From Agelaius tricolor (Eukaryota > Chordata > Aves > Passeriformes > Icteridae), in assembly GCA_023055355.1 (NCBI GenBank), contig JALJCS010000001.1, positions 80,516,881-80,580,880 of the forward strand: DNA of 64,000 nucleotides, given 5' to 3'. A model generated the notes under the pieces. That model searched no databases. It was not told the origin of the DNA and saw only the letters and a program-made list of their open reading frames with translations. A program made the translations under genes and the position numbers. Positions 25,101 to 37,765 of this stretch are shown one piece after another (the stretch's first letter is position 1; every line of letters starts with the position of its first letter).

Positions 25101-28100
25101 GAGGGAATTAAGAGTCCTCAGTTTTTCTGCAGTTGAGTTAGTAACCCCCAGGGTGAGAAACCCGGGCACCAATCATGTCACTCTGCAGTGAGAGCAGGGC
25201 TGCAGACAGGCAGCATAAGGCTGGTTTGCCCCTCAGGTCGTCTACTAAGTGAAATACCCAATTGAATATCCTCAAATAGCAGTCCCAGCTTTTGGCCCAA
25301 GGCTCTAGAAATGCTGTGTCAGTGCTGGTCCATTAACCAGGGCTGGGGCCCCAGCCCAGACCCTGGCAGGGAGGTGTCCACACACTGGCATGCTCAGGGC
25401 CAGGAGCCCCAGTGCCTTGGAGGCAGCCTGGAAGAGACCACCTTGTCCTTGAGATGTGAACTCTGCCCCCAAGCCAGAGGCCCCCGTGGTGCAGGGGGTG
25501 GTGGGGATGAAGGCTTTTGCAGAGCTGGGATAGGACACAGTGCCACCCCTACCCCTGAATTCAAACTGGAAGCCACCTCCCCTTTGCTGGGAAGGCAGAA
25601 GTGCCCCACAGGTCACCCTCAGGGAGCCCCCAGGGCTGCAGGATTTGCTTATGGCAGAGCCCTGTGGGGAAGTCCAGCAGCTGGCCCAAACACTGACCTG
25701 CAGCCTCTGCTCAGCCCTCATCTGGAGCAGCTGTTGGCTGCAACCCAAAAGCATTCATCACTAAAAAACCCAATTCCATGTCTATTTAACTACCTAGATA
25801 GATCATGTGAGTCAGTATGATGGCATCATTGACCCATGATGTCATCACCTACTGCACCAACCCCTATCTGCCATATCCCCCCCAGTCCAGGACTTTGCTC
25901 TTGGAAAGTTCTGTGCCTAATACAGGGCATTTGCCCATGCAATAAGGAAAGGGCATTGAAAATTAGTTTTCCTAATTTTCCCTTTTTTTTATTAGCAGCC
26001 CCAAGCAATGGGCTGACAACAGGTTAATTGTATCTGATTTCTGATGTAAAATTTCCAGGAGTTTTGTTTTGCTCTGCAGTGCACGTGTGACAGATATGAA
26101 TTGTGTTTAGTGCTCACATGAATACCAGGATAATAACCCAGAGAATCTCACTGCTTAGACTATAGAAATGGAAAAAAAACCCTCTTTCTCCATGTGTATG
26201 GCTATTTCCTGTCATGTCTAGATCCAGCTGTACGCAATCCAAATATATTCCATGATTAAAAGCACTTTCCCTGATAATGTATTTGTAGACTTAACACTTG
26301 TGCTGGGTGCAGAACTGAGCAGCCTGCTTTATTTCACAGGCAGAGGGCTTGGCAGAAGTTTGGCAGCTGCCTCCAGCTGTGGAGCTCTTTCTCTCACCAG
26401 GTGCAGATGGCAGCAAATCTCCTTCCTCCATGCTCAAATGTAAATTCCAGTCCTTTCCAGGCTACTGCACTGGATAATAACCACTCTCTTTCATAATAAG
26501 ACTCACATATTCTGCCATGAACATCCTCAGGAAAGGGCAGAGAGAAAAGAGCAAGAGATGAGGTATATCCAACCTGTAGCAGACAAGGCAAGGGAGAAAA
26601 CTTGAGCACTGGTGTAGATCAATTAAAAAATTGCAGTTAAGCAGGGATTGTGGGGGTGGCAGGAATTAGATTAAAGAGGGATTGAGTATCATTTAAGGGG
26701 AGGCTGTTGATACTCCATGCTTTCATTTCCTGATTTAAATATCACTGTAGCAGCCAGCAAAGTGTGCAAATGCCTTCTCAGCAGGTGAGAGAGGGGTGCA
26801 GGGTACAGAATGCAGAGGGCCATGGGGAGGTCAACTGCAAGGAGCCAGCTGGGGAGAACAGTGGTGAAATCTGTGAATCAGTTCAGAGACAGCTTCTAAC
26901 AATAGCCTTATCATCAATACCCATGTTTGCATCAGGAAAGAAACAGGCAGGAATGCACAGATTTAACTGTATTTTCCTACGTGTTGCTTATTTGGGAGAA
27001 AAACACATCACCCACTGTACCACCAGGGTCCTTATCCCCCCCCACACACACAGAGATTTATTGTTTGCTAATTGCAAATTGCTCACAAACACGGGGGCAC
27101 TAAATTTAGGTTGAAGAGATGTTTCTTTGTTTGAAAACAAAACAAACAAAGCAAAATAATTACAGGAGTACTGCAAGCGAATGCAATAAAAAGTCAAAAC
27201 AGAGGCAAAACAACACTTTTCCTTTCTAGAGCTCAAGCATTTCAGCAAAGCTGCAGCAGGGTCAGTACCTCCTCCGTGCTGAAAGGAAAAAAAAGCACTC
27301 TAATCCATACTAGAGGCCCCTGGCAGAATTCAGAAAACCTTCTGAATTTCTTGCCTCTGCAGACCCCACTGTAAAAATTTGAGGTGGGGATGTCATTTTG
27401 AGACAGATTTTCTTCTCAGCACCATGCAATATAAAATATAAGTCTTGATTTGCTTAAAGGCTTTCCATGCCAACAGAAAGCAGTCAGAGCCAGTCCTCAA
27501 ATCTAACACCAAAAATCCACACCAGGGAAGGCCCATGTGATGCATCCCTCAAGCCCATACCAGCTCTTCCACACTGGTTCTTACCTACTGCCAACACATG
27601 ATATTCCATTTTCCACTTGGAGCTGGTGGGAATGCTGTGCAAGCTCCCAAGATTTCTAGCAACCTCCAACCATAACAGCTCTCTAGATAGTGAGTTTAGT
27701 AAACTGCTTTCAGCTTTGAACCCAAACTCTACCCTGAAATACATTTAAAGCCCAAATCCTTGTTTTCTGCCTGTAAACACAGAGGTGAGCACTGATTTGG
27801 GGGGATGTGGAAAATGACCACCCACTGCCCCTCTGGCTGTTTCCCATGTGTTCCTAATATGTGTCCATGAGTCCCTCACCTTCAGCAAATTCAGTGCTGC
27901 CAGGGAAGGAGGCTGGCTGAGAAGTGTGTTGGGATGCTCACAACAAACTCCTGCTCATGGCAGTGCTGTGGCAGAAGAAAAAATCTGTAGAAAGACAAGT
28001 GCATTTTAAGAAACAAGGGCAACATCATTAAAACTATTTCTTGTCCCCAGGTGACCAACTAAACTGTTGGGTAACTGTTGGGAGTGCAGACAGGAGCTCA

Positions 28101-29759
28101 TGTGTTCAGCATGAAGCAACTACTTGCTGCCTCTGCAGAATAATGCAGCTGGAAAATTCACTGTGGGAACTCGTGGCTGGCCAGAAATCTGCAGGGGAGG
28201 CATGATCTGACATGACAGGAGCTGGATGTCTAGGAGCAGCACCACCAGCCAGGGAAGAAGAGCAGATTCTGGGAACACTGGATGTGGGTTAAAACTCAGG
28301 AAAACTGGGTCTAGCTGTAAGGACTTGCTCCTGCAGGTTGGGCTGCATTGGTGTGCTGGCCTTTCCCCTGGGAGCTCAGGAGTAGCAGCTCTGGGGACTC
28401 TGGGGTATGACCCCCTCATACCAGCCTGCTGCTGGAGATTTAGGAAATAACAACAAGTATGGGAAACATCCCACTGACCACAGAGCGTTGGCAGTGCTGG
28501 GTAGCAGATCCCACCCAGCTGATGCTTGGTTAACCAAAGGAGTGCTCACAGCACAGGCACAGGGCTGAGAGCTGTACAGCAAGAATTGCTCTGGTCCTGT
28601 CTCTAACTGAGTTTACTTTGCACAGACCAAAGCATTTGTTTTTTTTTATAAGTTCCTCAGTCCAGGATCAGACACTCCAGGTTAATTTTGTTCGCAGACC
28701 ATTTTGGTTTTAAGTCTTCTAAAAATTTCTTCACTAACACATGCATTCTCAATTTATTTATTTCCTTGATTTTCTTAACAGATACCAGGAGGTTATATTT
28801 AAACCTCATGTATGGTATTAGATCTTTGCCAATATTTAAATTCTTATGGGACCTGTGTGGTCTTGAAAATGAAAAATTAGGTTAATTGTTTGACCAATTC
28901 AATAAAGCAGAGCAGCATCTCTGCGATCTGAACTCAGGCCTGTGTTATCTGACTGGAAGGATATTTTTTGTTCCTGTCACTGAGACAACTTTCCCTCACA
29001 CATCATGAGCTAGCCCCCTGGCATCAATGCAGGTGCTATCTCTGTCATTGCCTTACTTGGATGTCACTACCCTCTTGGTCCCCAGGGCAGGAGCTGGCAG
29101 CCTGCCTGCTGCCTTCAGCAGCTCCAGCTGTGTGCCAGGCGTGAATCCTGATCCTTAAATGTTTCCTCTGACTCAGCATCGACCCCACGATTAGTGCTTG
29201 GGAGGGGAGCACCTTGAGCCATTCCCTTCACATCAGTGACTCCCACATGACTCACAATGATGAGCTGGCACGGCTCTGTTGGAGACTTTTGGGGAGCAGT
29301 GGGGGCCTGCCCACTCCTGCACAACCCTCTCCTGTGCCCAGCTACATGGGCTGTGCAGAGCAAGAGTCAAAGACACTCCTGAGCAGTGCAGGTCAGCCAG
29401 CAGCCCCCAGGCAGCCATCTGGGGTCCTGGGGGGAAGCTGAATGTGGGTCCTCCCTGATAGGAACCCCTCTGATACCTCGCTCCCTTTGACTGGAAGTGG
29501 TCTCTACTGATTTTTCAAGATTAATAGAATAGTCCAGTCACCTTCAAAAGTCCAAGGGGCTAAAGCTCCTTGAATGAGTGAAGGGAAGGGTGAAAAAAAG
29601 CTCATGGTAGCAAAAATGACGAAGACAGACTGAGGGTGATGCACAGAATGCAGGTAGGGGATTCAGAAAGCCCAGTGCATGTGCAACAGCTGCCTGTCAT
29701 ATGAGTATCAGCACATGCACCTGCACGCCACCTCTGCAGCAAGAGAAACATAAAACAAA
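19196..29759. other. Ten kilobases of unique DNA, no gene recognised
   Basis: I recognised no transposon body, tRNA, or coding exon in this stretch. Overlapping frames on both strands cluster where DNA is GC-richer (22150-22510, 23930-24430, 25300-25820, 28120-28450, 29115-29440) and resemble nothing known. The 25311-25820 frame (169 codons) overlaps a 149-codon frame on the other strand, the pattern expected from composition alone. AT-rich single-copy blocks lie at 21700-21800 and 23550-23830. A 10-base imperfect palindrome with a CRE-like half is at 25819-25846. Confidence 0.5.
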
Positions 29760-30351
29760 ATCACAGAATCATGGAAATGTTCAGATTGGAAAAGATGTCC
29801 AAGTCTAACCATTAACCTAGCAACACCACCATGTTTTCCATTGAACTGTCCTGAAGTGCCACATCCACACACTTTTTCAACACTTTCAGGGATGGTGAGT
29901 CCACTACTGCCCTGGACAGTCTGTTCCAATGCTTTGCAACTCTTTCAGTGAAGACAGTCCAAACAAAACTAATATCCAAACTAAACCTCTGGCACAACTT
30001 TAGGCCATTTCCTCTCACCCTGTCTCTTGCTACTGGTGAGAAGAGACTGACCTCCACCTGGCCACAGCCTCCTTTCAGGGAGCTGTAGAGAGTAGTAAGG
30101 TCTCCCTTGATCTTTTTCTCCAGGCTAAACAACCCCAGCACCCTCAGCTGCTCCTCATAAGAGATCTTTTCTAGGCCCTGCACCAGCTCTGTAGCTCCTC
30201 TCTGGACTCCAGCCCCCCAGTGTCCTTTCTGAAGTGAGGGGCACAGAACTGGACACAGCACTCAAGGTGCAGCCTCACCAGTGCTGAGTGCAGGGGGGAA
30301 ATCACTGCCCTGGCCTTGCTGTCACACTTCTTCTGATACAAGCCAGGATGT
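29760..30351 (-). mobile_element. CR1 LINE, 3' region, minus strand
   Basis: Read on the plus strand, the order is the reverse complement of a modern avian CR1. It opens with TCACAGAATCATGG (tail), then GATTGGAAAAGATGTCCAAG, CAACACCACCATG, the CAGTCTGTTCCAATGC block, CCTCTCACCCTGTC, GGTCTCCCTTGATC, CAGGCTAAACAACCCCAGC, TCTGGACTCCAGCCCCCCAG, GGCACAGAACTGGACACAGC, and CTGATACAAGCCAGGATG. It covers the end of ORF2 and the 3' UTR and is 5'-truncated at about 30351. The order is complete with few gaps, so it is younger than the relics at 19 and 62 kb. The 149-codon minus frame at 29812-30261 comes from this element and lacks the catalytic core of reverse transcriptase. It is not a host gene. Confidence 0.93.
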
Positions 30352-30444
30352 CAAATGTAAAAGAAGAGAAAACAGAAAAAGAATGCCTTGACTCTATCTT
30401 TCTACTCATTCCTGAAGATGACAACTGATCTACTGTTTTCTTAT

Positions 30445-30860
30445 TGTATTTGCAGGGACCCCTGTGGCAGGGAGGAATGAAGGATCTGACTCCATGTTCT
30501 TAGAAGGCTAATTTATTACTTTATAATACTACATTTTATTAAAGCATACTATACTAAACTATACTAAAGAGTACAGAAAGGATATTTACTCAATGCTAAA
30601 AAGCTAATAAGGAAAACTCGTGACTCGTTCCAGAATCTCGACACAGCTTGGCCCTGATTGGCCAATAGTCAAACAACTCACACCAGAATCCAATGAAACA
30701 ATCACCTGTGGGTAAACAATCTCCAAACACATTCCACATGTGAGCACAACACAGGAAGAGCAAATGAGATAAGAATTGTTTTCCTTTTCTCTGAGGCTTC
30801 TCAGCTTCCCTGGAGAACAACCCTGGGAGAAGGGATTTTTCAGAGAATGTGAATGCTACA
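30445..30860 (-). mobile_element. Solo-type endogenous retroviral LTR
   Basis: On the minus strand the element starts TGTAGCATTCACATTCTCTG and ends ...GGTCCCTGCAAATACA, giving TG...CA termini. It has AATAAA signals on the minus strand (complement at 30535-30540 and 30512-30517) in an AT-rich 3' part, and a CCAATCAGGG box upstream. This structure and sequence match an LTR that is abundant in songbirds, probably of an ERVL-type family, though I am not sure of the class. A related copy lies at 37403-37765. No gag, pol or env sequence is adjacent, so this looks like a solo LTR left by recombination. Flanks on both sides contain TTTTCT, but no clean target duplication is evident. The left end is supported by alignment to the second copy. 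Confidence 0.8.
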
Positions 30861-33800
30861 TTTTCTATCAAACAAAACTCCTATGCCCCTCAAATTACAG
30901 GACATAGTTTGCTGGGAAGCACTGGCGGGAGCCAACCTGGAGCTTGGCCTTGAACTCTTCATCACAAGAAGAGCCATGATCGCTGCTGCTCTTTGGTTAC
31001 CAAGGGCTGCAAAGGTGATGTGGATGGGGACTGGTTTTTCACACTCTGAGACTCTGAGGGAAATCCTCACTCAGTCATCCACCTCAGTGCACTGGTGATG
31101 CCCTCCCCTCCTGTCAGTGCCCTGCTGCTCCTGTGAGGCCTCTCCCAGCCCTCAGCTCCAGCCTGGAGAGCCGTGTCTGTCAGTCCTGGTGCTGCAGCCA
31201 CCATCCAGCTGTGCTCATAGCTGAGCTTGCTCCAAGCCCTGTCCTCATTCACAGCTGCTCATCACAGCACAGGCACTGTTCTGCACCTGCAGGGGTTCAC
31301 TTTGCTTCCCATGCCTCTGGGAGCCCAAAGGATTGGCATTTTACTCTGCATTGCACTGCTACCATCCAGCTGGGCTCTGACAGACAAGCACTGGCAAAAC
31401 TTGTGCTGCTGCTGGTGCAGCACCCACTCTCACCCTTCTGTATTGTTATTAAAGTAAATAACCAGAGACACCTTAATTTCTCTGAAGTGGCTTTAGGCTA
31501 CAGCCTTTTGTCCCAGTAGGCCTTGCCAGTTGGCAGCCAGCAGCTGGTGGCAGGTTGAGCTGCCCTTTCATTTGGGTAAGGTGAGGTTTTGAGGATCTCA
31601 GAGCTGGGAGCACAGCTTGGCACAGTAATGCCTTCCTGTACTGGGCAGGCTGGCAAGCCAGAGCATGGGCACCCCAAAAGCCCCAGAGCAGTGCTGGCTA
31701 GTGCAGGTCCCTGCTTGCAGCGTGAGGGCAGGGGCTTCCACCTCCTCCCATGCATGATGGACTGCAGGAGGACCCTGCCAGGTAGACTGAGCTGTTTCCC
31801 ACTGAATGTAGAGCAGCACCAAGCTGCCAAATGGCCACGTGAAGCTATTTATGAAAATGCAGAGTGAAAGACATAAATGGTTTCTTTAACCAGCCTGCCT
31901 TAACAAACCATGTAAACTCTGCGTGGCAATGAGGGAGGCAAACCCCACTAATGTTTTGTTTGCTGGGATATGCAGGACTCTCCTGTCTGGAGTGGGGTTG
32001 TCCTGCAGAGGATTCCTCCACAGGAATGGCAGGAGCTGCCCAGATTGGGCCCTGGGAGAGCCTCTGCAGGTTTGCTCATGCATGAAGCACACGAGGGATG
32101 TCTGGAGGCACTTCAGCCATGTGTGGCACTGCAGCAAGGAACGTGGAGTTCATGTGCAGGGATTGTAATGCCTTGGGAGGCTTGGGGAAAAGTCTCCCTC
32201 ATGTTTTCAGAAATGATGATGTGTGTTCTATCCATCCACTCCCCATCAAATGCTGTCAAAACTTCTGCCTGCACACCTCTGTTCTTCCAAATCCATCCTC
32301 CACCACAACCCACTGGCCACCAGCCTTTGTCACAAATGGACTTTTGCTTTCTTTTCTTCTTTTAAATGTGAAGCTGCTGACAACCAGCTTTCTATCTGAA
32401 AGGCAAATGGTGACTCACAGCCCTTCCCACCTCTGCATGGGAGAGAACTGCTCCCTTGGAGTGGCACTCTGCAAACAAACCATGGGGGATGGGGAGAGAT
32501 CCCATCATTCTAGCAACACGTTCTCTCTCCAGGAAATTTAAGGCTTCCAGCATTTTAGAAAAATGGGCATTTTTATTAGCAAATTCTCTTGTCCTGGAAG
32601 CAACTCTTCATTTGCAGCTTCACATTCATCAGCAATGTCCCTGACATGCAAAACTATCATAAACTGCACCAAGCTCTGTGGTGCCCTGGGCCATCACCTT
32701 CCCAGCCCATGCTGCACCAGAGCTGCAGTTTCCCCCTTCCTTTCCCCTTCCTCCTACTTGGTTTTCAGTCTGACATCAGTCTTGGTTTACAGACAAGCAG
32801 AATTTCCCTGGGTGGAAGGGAGGGAGAGGCACATCTGGACTCAGGATGGCGGGGGGGGGGTCTTCATAAATTGTAAAAATCAGGGGAGGCAGGAACAGAC
32901 AAATTTGTATCAGGTCTTTTTTCTCTCTGACCACATTCCCACTGGAGAAGGTAAAGTGTGTGAGGACACACAGCCCAAATGATGCTGTATCATAAGAGAG
33001 CTGGATCCCTGTGTGGGGAGAAGAGGCAACAGAGAATGTTGATATGGCTGGCTAAGGCCATCTAAAAGGCTGACCTTTTATTTAATTTTTATATTTCTGT
33101 GTTACTGCCTGCCTTTATTTCCTTGCTGCCTTTCAAAATCAAAACACCAATTGTTTCCTGCTGAATTAGCCCTCATTAGAGCACTGGAACCAGCACAGTA
33201 GCAAGTGTCTGTCCAAGGAGGGTTTGCTGAGGAATGCTGTCCTGCCATGTTGCCCTGGCAGGGACGGGTCTCCTGGCCAAAGGAACATTTGTTTTGTGCC
33301 ATGCAGATACCCCAGACAAAGGGAAATGTGATTGAACCTGCCCATCTTCCACTCACACCCTGCCTTCCTGCAGCTCCTCAGGAGAGAGGAGGGCAGTTTC
33401 TGCATGTACCTGCTGGGTTATTGAGGGAGACAGAGCACCTCTGATCCTGTGGCTGTCATTTCACACCTCCTGGTGTTTGCTGCTGAGAGAAGGACTGAAG
33501 CAACTGCCTCCTCCTAGTCACTGCTCCAGGGCATCGTAGGTGTTTAGAAAGCACCAAGGACTGAGCTCTGGAAGTGCCTGTTGAGTCCTGTATTTTCCTG
33601 GCCTCTTGGTTAAATCTGCTATGAGAGAATTAAATGAGGCAAGGAATCTTCTAAAGCATTTATGTTGCGTTTTGCCCTTCTGTATATTACAAATTGCACA
33701 TTTTGTGACAGGAGTTAGCATGTCAGATTGCTTTTCCAAATAATTATGCATGATACACTCCCTCAGCCAGCCCTCTGGTGACTCAGCAGGAGGTAAAGCT

Positions 33801-36800
33801 TTGAATAGGAAGGAAAAAATCTCTCAGACACATTTCTATGGGCTCTGTGCAGTCACCAAACAAACATCAAGTCTAGCCTTTTTGTACTGCTGTCTGGCTG
33901 CTGAATCCCACATCAGATGCAAGCAAGGGAGTTTTGTGACAAAGAAAGATGCAGAAGATAGTCTGCTTTGGAGAGAAGTGGGGATTTTACTGGTTTTGGT
34001 GCTGTCTCCTATTCCTTGCTTTGCTTTGCTGTTCTGAACCACCAGGTCCACCAAAATGACCTGCAGAGAGGGAAAATAATCTTCTTGAGGGTAGGGCAAA
34101 ACTTTACAGCTGTGTTTGTGGTGTAATGTTGTGTACTGTGAAGAAGAGCCCCAGAAATGGGGACTGTCCCCCTCCCGTGTCTCCCCGTGCTGTGACCGAG
34201 GGGCTGGGAAGGGGCAGAGCCTGGGGAGCACCAGGGAGTCCCAGCTGTGCTGCTGGAGCTGGGAGTGGGGCTGGCACAAAGCTGCAGCAGGGGAGTGCCC
34301 ACCCAGCCACCTGTCTTTTGTTTTTGGAGCAGTGGGGTTCAAGTTTAATTAAGCAGCGCCTCAGAGAAAAAAGAGTCACAGAGAAACTTGCTATCAGATG
34401 TGATTTCACAGGAGCCCAAGAGCACGACCTCTTTTTAAGCATCTTTATTTTTGCCTGGCTAATGAGCGTGTTTCCTCCCAGAAAAGCAGATTCCCAATGG
34501 GAGGGATTGCAATATAATCTACACCCCCTTTGCTCTGGCAGCAGTGCTGCAAAGGGGGATGGCAGAGGCTCAGGCACGCAGACCCAGCGGGTCTCATCCT
34601 GCCTTGGGGTCACGAAGCCTGGTGGCTTTTCCAACCCACCCTTCTCTCACAAGGAGAGGTCAGGGCCACCAGGCCCCAGCCCACAGAGCCATGACATGCC
34701 CAGGAACATCCCCTGTCTGTCCTGTGTCCCCACTGTGTCCCCACCAGAGCCTGGGAGCTGAGTACTGGAGAAGTGGTCACGAGGTGTGGCAGCTGCACTA
34801 GGAGGACCTGCAGGTGGAGTCTGATTTCCATAGGAAACCAGAGCAACAAATTGTTAGGAAAGCAAATAATCCAAAACAAATCCTTCTCCTTTATTCAGTA
34901 ATGGCACACAGGCACAGAACAACAGTGGGGCCAAATCTCTGCAAGTTTGGATGCACAAATCCCTTTTCTTACTAATGGGAGCAGAGTGACAAATGTGAGC
35001 TATGACACGTCTGGTTACAAGACCCCATTCCCTTGATCAACAGGAAAATCCAGTCTAGGGACTCTTAATGTGGGAGGATCAAGAGCCAACTGAGATACAG
35101 GAGACTGGGAAAAATGCAGGACTTGGGAGGAAAAAAAAGCCTGTTTAATTAATATCTTTTTCTTATATGGAAAACTGTATACTTGGAGAAGAAATGTAGA
35201 AGAAACATTCTTGTAAATTAATTTTGCTCAGAGTGAACAGTGAAGGTTAGAGAAATGTTTAACATGACATGACTGCTGCCATTCTCAGCTCTTCAGAATG
35301 CTTTCAATAACTAAGATATTTCAAATGAAGGTCTTTTATTTCAAAACTGCATGGTATCAAGCAATTAAAATGCTTACAGACTCTCAGCTTCAATACCTAA
35401 TTTAATGATGGGTTTGGCTGCTGTTGTGTCAGCTGCCTCACAGACACTAAGGAGAGAGAGAGCAAATGTTAATTTTTCAAGCTTTTGCCCTATTCTCTTA
35501 AATTTGCTGATGTCTTGTGGTAGGATATAGCCTTCTTTCTTACTTAAAAAGCAGCTAGATGGCTCCTTTTAATTTTTCAGCATTTTATTTTCCTTAAGTT
35601 AGAAATATATTAGTAGGCAACACATGTACAAGTACCTAGCATATAGTGGTCATGTCTCTCACAGTTTGAAAATAAAAACTGAAACTCAGCTTTGTAAATG
35701 TATCCATCAGCTCCTCTGTTGAGCTAACTGCATAAATCATATTTTCACCCTTAATTTAAAAAAAAAAAACAATAATTCTGATAAGCAGCATAACTACTGA
35801 AATTACTTGAATTTCCTAAATTTGGTGGGTTTTAAAAAAACTATTTTCCTCCTTAAGCCTTTAAGACTTCCAGAGATTGTCCATCTCTAGGCAGAACAAG
35901 ATTTCCCTGTCAGACCCCTGGCATCACATATTCCCACATGCCAGCCATCTTTAGCCCTGATGTCCCCAAACCAGCCCTGCTCCTGAAGCAGGGGAGTATT
36001 TTGTCTGCCTTCCCCCAGCACCCCCTTGCCCCAGGGCCTCCACTCACCCCTGCCCACCTCTTCACCAGCACCTCCCTCCATCCCCAGGCACTTTGGGAAG
36101 GGGTTTGGTGTCAGCAGGAGATGCTGGCTGCTCTCCTCTCCCATGAAATCCAGCTGGAAAGCAGGATCCACAGACCTGCTGAGAAATGCCAGTTTTGTGG
36201 GAGTGTTAATAGGGGCTAGCTCCCTCCAACCAGCTGTACTGCAGGCTTTTTGATGAAAAACAGTCACCCTGGGGAGCTGTTTTGCAAAATTTTAGTTGAA
36301 GAGACTGTATTGCAGTGAATGCTTTGCCTTCCCCAGAAAAGGATTGGAAAGTCATCCTCGTTTCCATGGATACCCTGTAACAGGACTGAAAACAAAGCTG
36401 AAGCTGTACTTTTTGATATGGCTCCCTGAGCCTCCCTGTCTGTCCTTATGCACAGGGAAGGGACAAACAGCTTCTGCAGCATGAGGGGGTCATGTCCACA
36501 TGAAAATATCCACTTGTGGCTGAGCAGGACTGGAAACTTTGTCAAGGCATCTGCTTTTTGCATGGAAACCCCAAGAGGCTGTGCAGTGCAGGGCTGGTTC
36601 TCCCCTCCCAATTAAATCTAGTTGAGTCCATGTTTTATATATGACCTTGAGGAGCTATTTGATCAAATAGATTTCATTTCATCTCTCCATAAATGTCAGC
36701 ATTATGGGGCACGCTGAAAAAAACCACAGCAAACATAAAGAAAATAGAAAACACTTTCTGGGCATCACATAATTGGTGATATTCCCTCTGTTGCCAGTGA

Positions 36801-37402
36801 CATAAATCTGCAGCAGCTGGGCTCTGTGTTGTGGTGAAATGGTGCTGCAGGCACAACCACATGGCCCCAAAGCACTTGTGAGTCCAGCTCAGTTCTGAGC
36901 TTCTCCTTCCAGCAGAGATGCAGAAATCCAGCTCCTTACCCACTGGAAAGGGCTGACATCCAACATTCCCAGCTTTACACACCTCTGTGCTTGCTCGCTC
37001 GCAGTTCCCAAGCACAATGCCCACTTTTAAGAGGCCACACTCTGCTCTGTGCCAGGCTGCTTGCTGCTCTCTTTCTTCTCCTTCAAGAAGATGCAGAGGA
37101 TCAAGAAGATACTCCACCTGACTTGCTGCAACCTTGATGCTGATGACTACCGCTAAGAGAGGGTTGGCTATTTTAATCCTCAGTGTAGACTCCATCCCAG
37201 AAATATTCCTTGCAGCAGTGTTGCAAACCCTTTTGCAGACAGTCACATCTCGTTATTCATCAATGTGTCTCTCATGGAAGTGCTCAGAGAGCTGTAGAAG
37301 TCCAGGATTCTGTGTGTCAGCTGCTGGCCAGGGCAGAGCTCAACCTGCTGGCACCCTACTCTTAGCATGTGCTGAGCCACAACACTGCCTCCCCAGTACT
37401 GC
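30861..37402. other. Unique DNA between two LTRs, no gene recognised
   Basis: This interval lies between two LTRs of one family in the same orientation, so it was examined as a possible proviral interior. I see no gag, protease, polymerase or envelope motif and no convincing primer-binding site beside the right-hand LTR. The longest frames are 211 codons plus (34126-34761), in GC-richer DNA with a 176-codon frame opposite, and 190 codons minus (36674-37246). Neither resembles a known family. A G10 run is at 32851-32860 and an A12 run at 35758-35769. The interval is best read as ordinary flanking DNA. Confidence 0.5.
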
Positions 37403-37765
37403 TGTATAGTCAAAGCAGGGCAACCCCTGATGAAGGGGAGAAATGATGCATCTGACTCCATCTTATCAGAAGGCTAATTAATTACTTTATTATACTATAT
37501 TATTCCATACTATATTGCACTGAATCTAAACTGAACCTGCACAAGCACTCAACTGCCCAGCATCTCATGACTGTCAGCCAACAGTCCTGACACACACACC
37601 TGGATTCAACTGGTCAGTGAATCAAAACACTCACACCAGAATCCAATTACCAATTCCCTTCAGGTAAACAATCTTCCACAACTCATTCCCCTTGTTCCAA
37701 AACACAGGAGCAGCAAATGAGATAAAAATTGTTTTTTCTTTCTCTGAGGTTCAGAGAATGTGAAT
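37403..37765 (-). mobile_element. Second, more diverged LTR of the same family
   Basis: This is related to the LTR at 30445-30860, in the same orientation. Shared blocks, in plus-strand reading, include the TGTAT left end, ACCCCTG, ATCTGACTCCAT, AGAAGGCTAAT, ACTCACACCAGAATCCAAT, AGGTAAACAATCT, AGCAAATGAGATAA and TCAGAGAATGTGAAT. Relative to the first copy it lacks about 40 bases near the right end (between CTCTGAGG and TCAGAGAATG). The minus-strand AATAAA is kept (complement at 37486-37491). Its length and divergence differ from the other copy, so the two probably inserted independently and are not the two ends of one provirus. The 183-codon minus frame at 37660-38211 runs partly through this LTR. 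Confidence 0.72.

Noticed and set aside
25305..25820. Frames of 149 codons (minus) and 169 codons (plus) on opposite strands
   Set aside because: Mutual overlap, low-complexity composition and no motif; neither has a supporting splice context.
29812..30261. A 149-codon minus-strand frame
   Set aside because: It is derived from the CR1 at 29760-30351 and contains no catalytic core.
34126..34761. The longest open frame in the window, 211 codons on the plus strand
   Set aside because: It lies in GC-richer DNA where a 176-codon frame is open on the opposite strand, is rich in Pro, Ser and Gly without any family motif, and is about as long as chance allows in 64 kb.
36674..37246. A 190-codon minus-strand frame just downstream of an LTR, considered as possible retroviral gag
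   Set aside because: No zinc knuckle, major homology region or protease/polymerase follows, no primer-binding site is evident beside the LTR, and the LTR looks solo.
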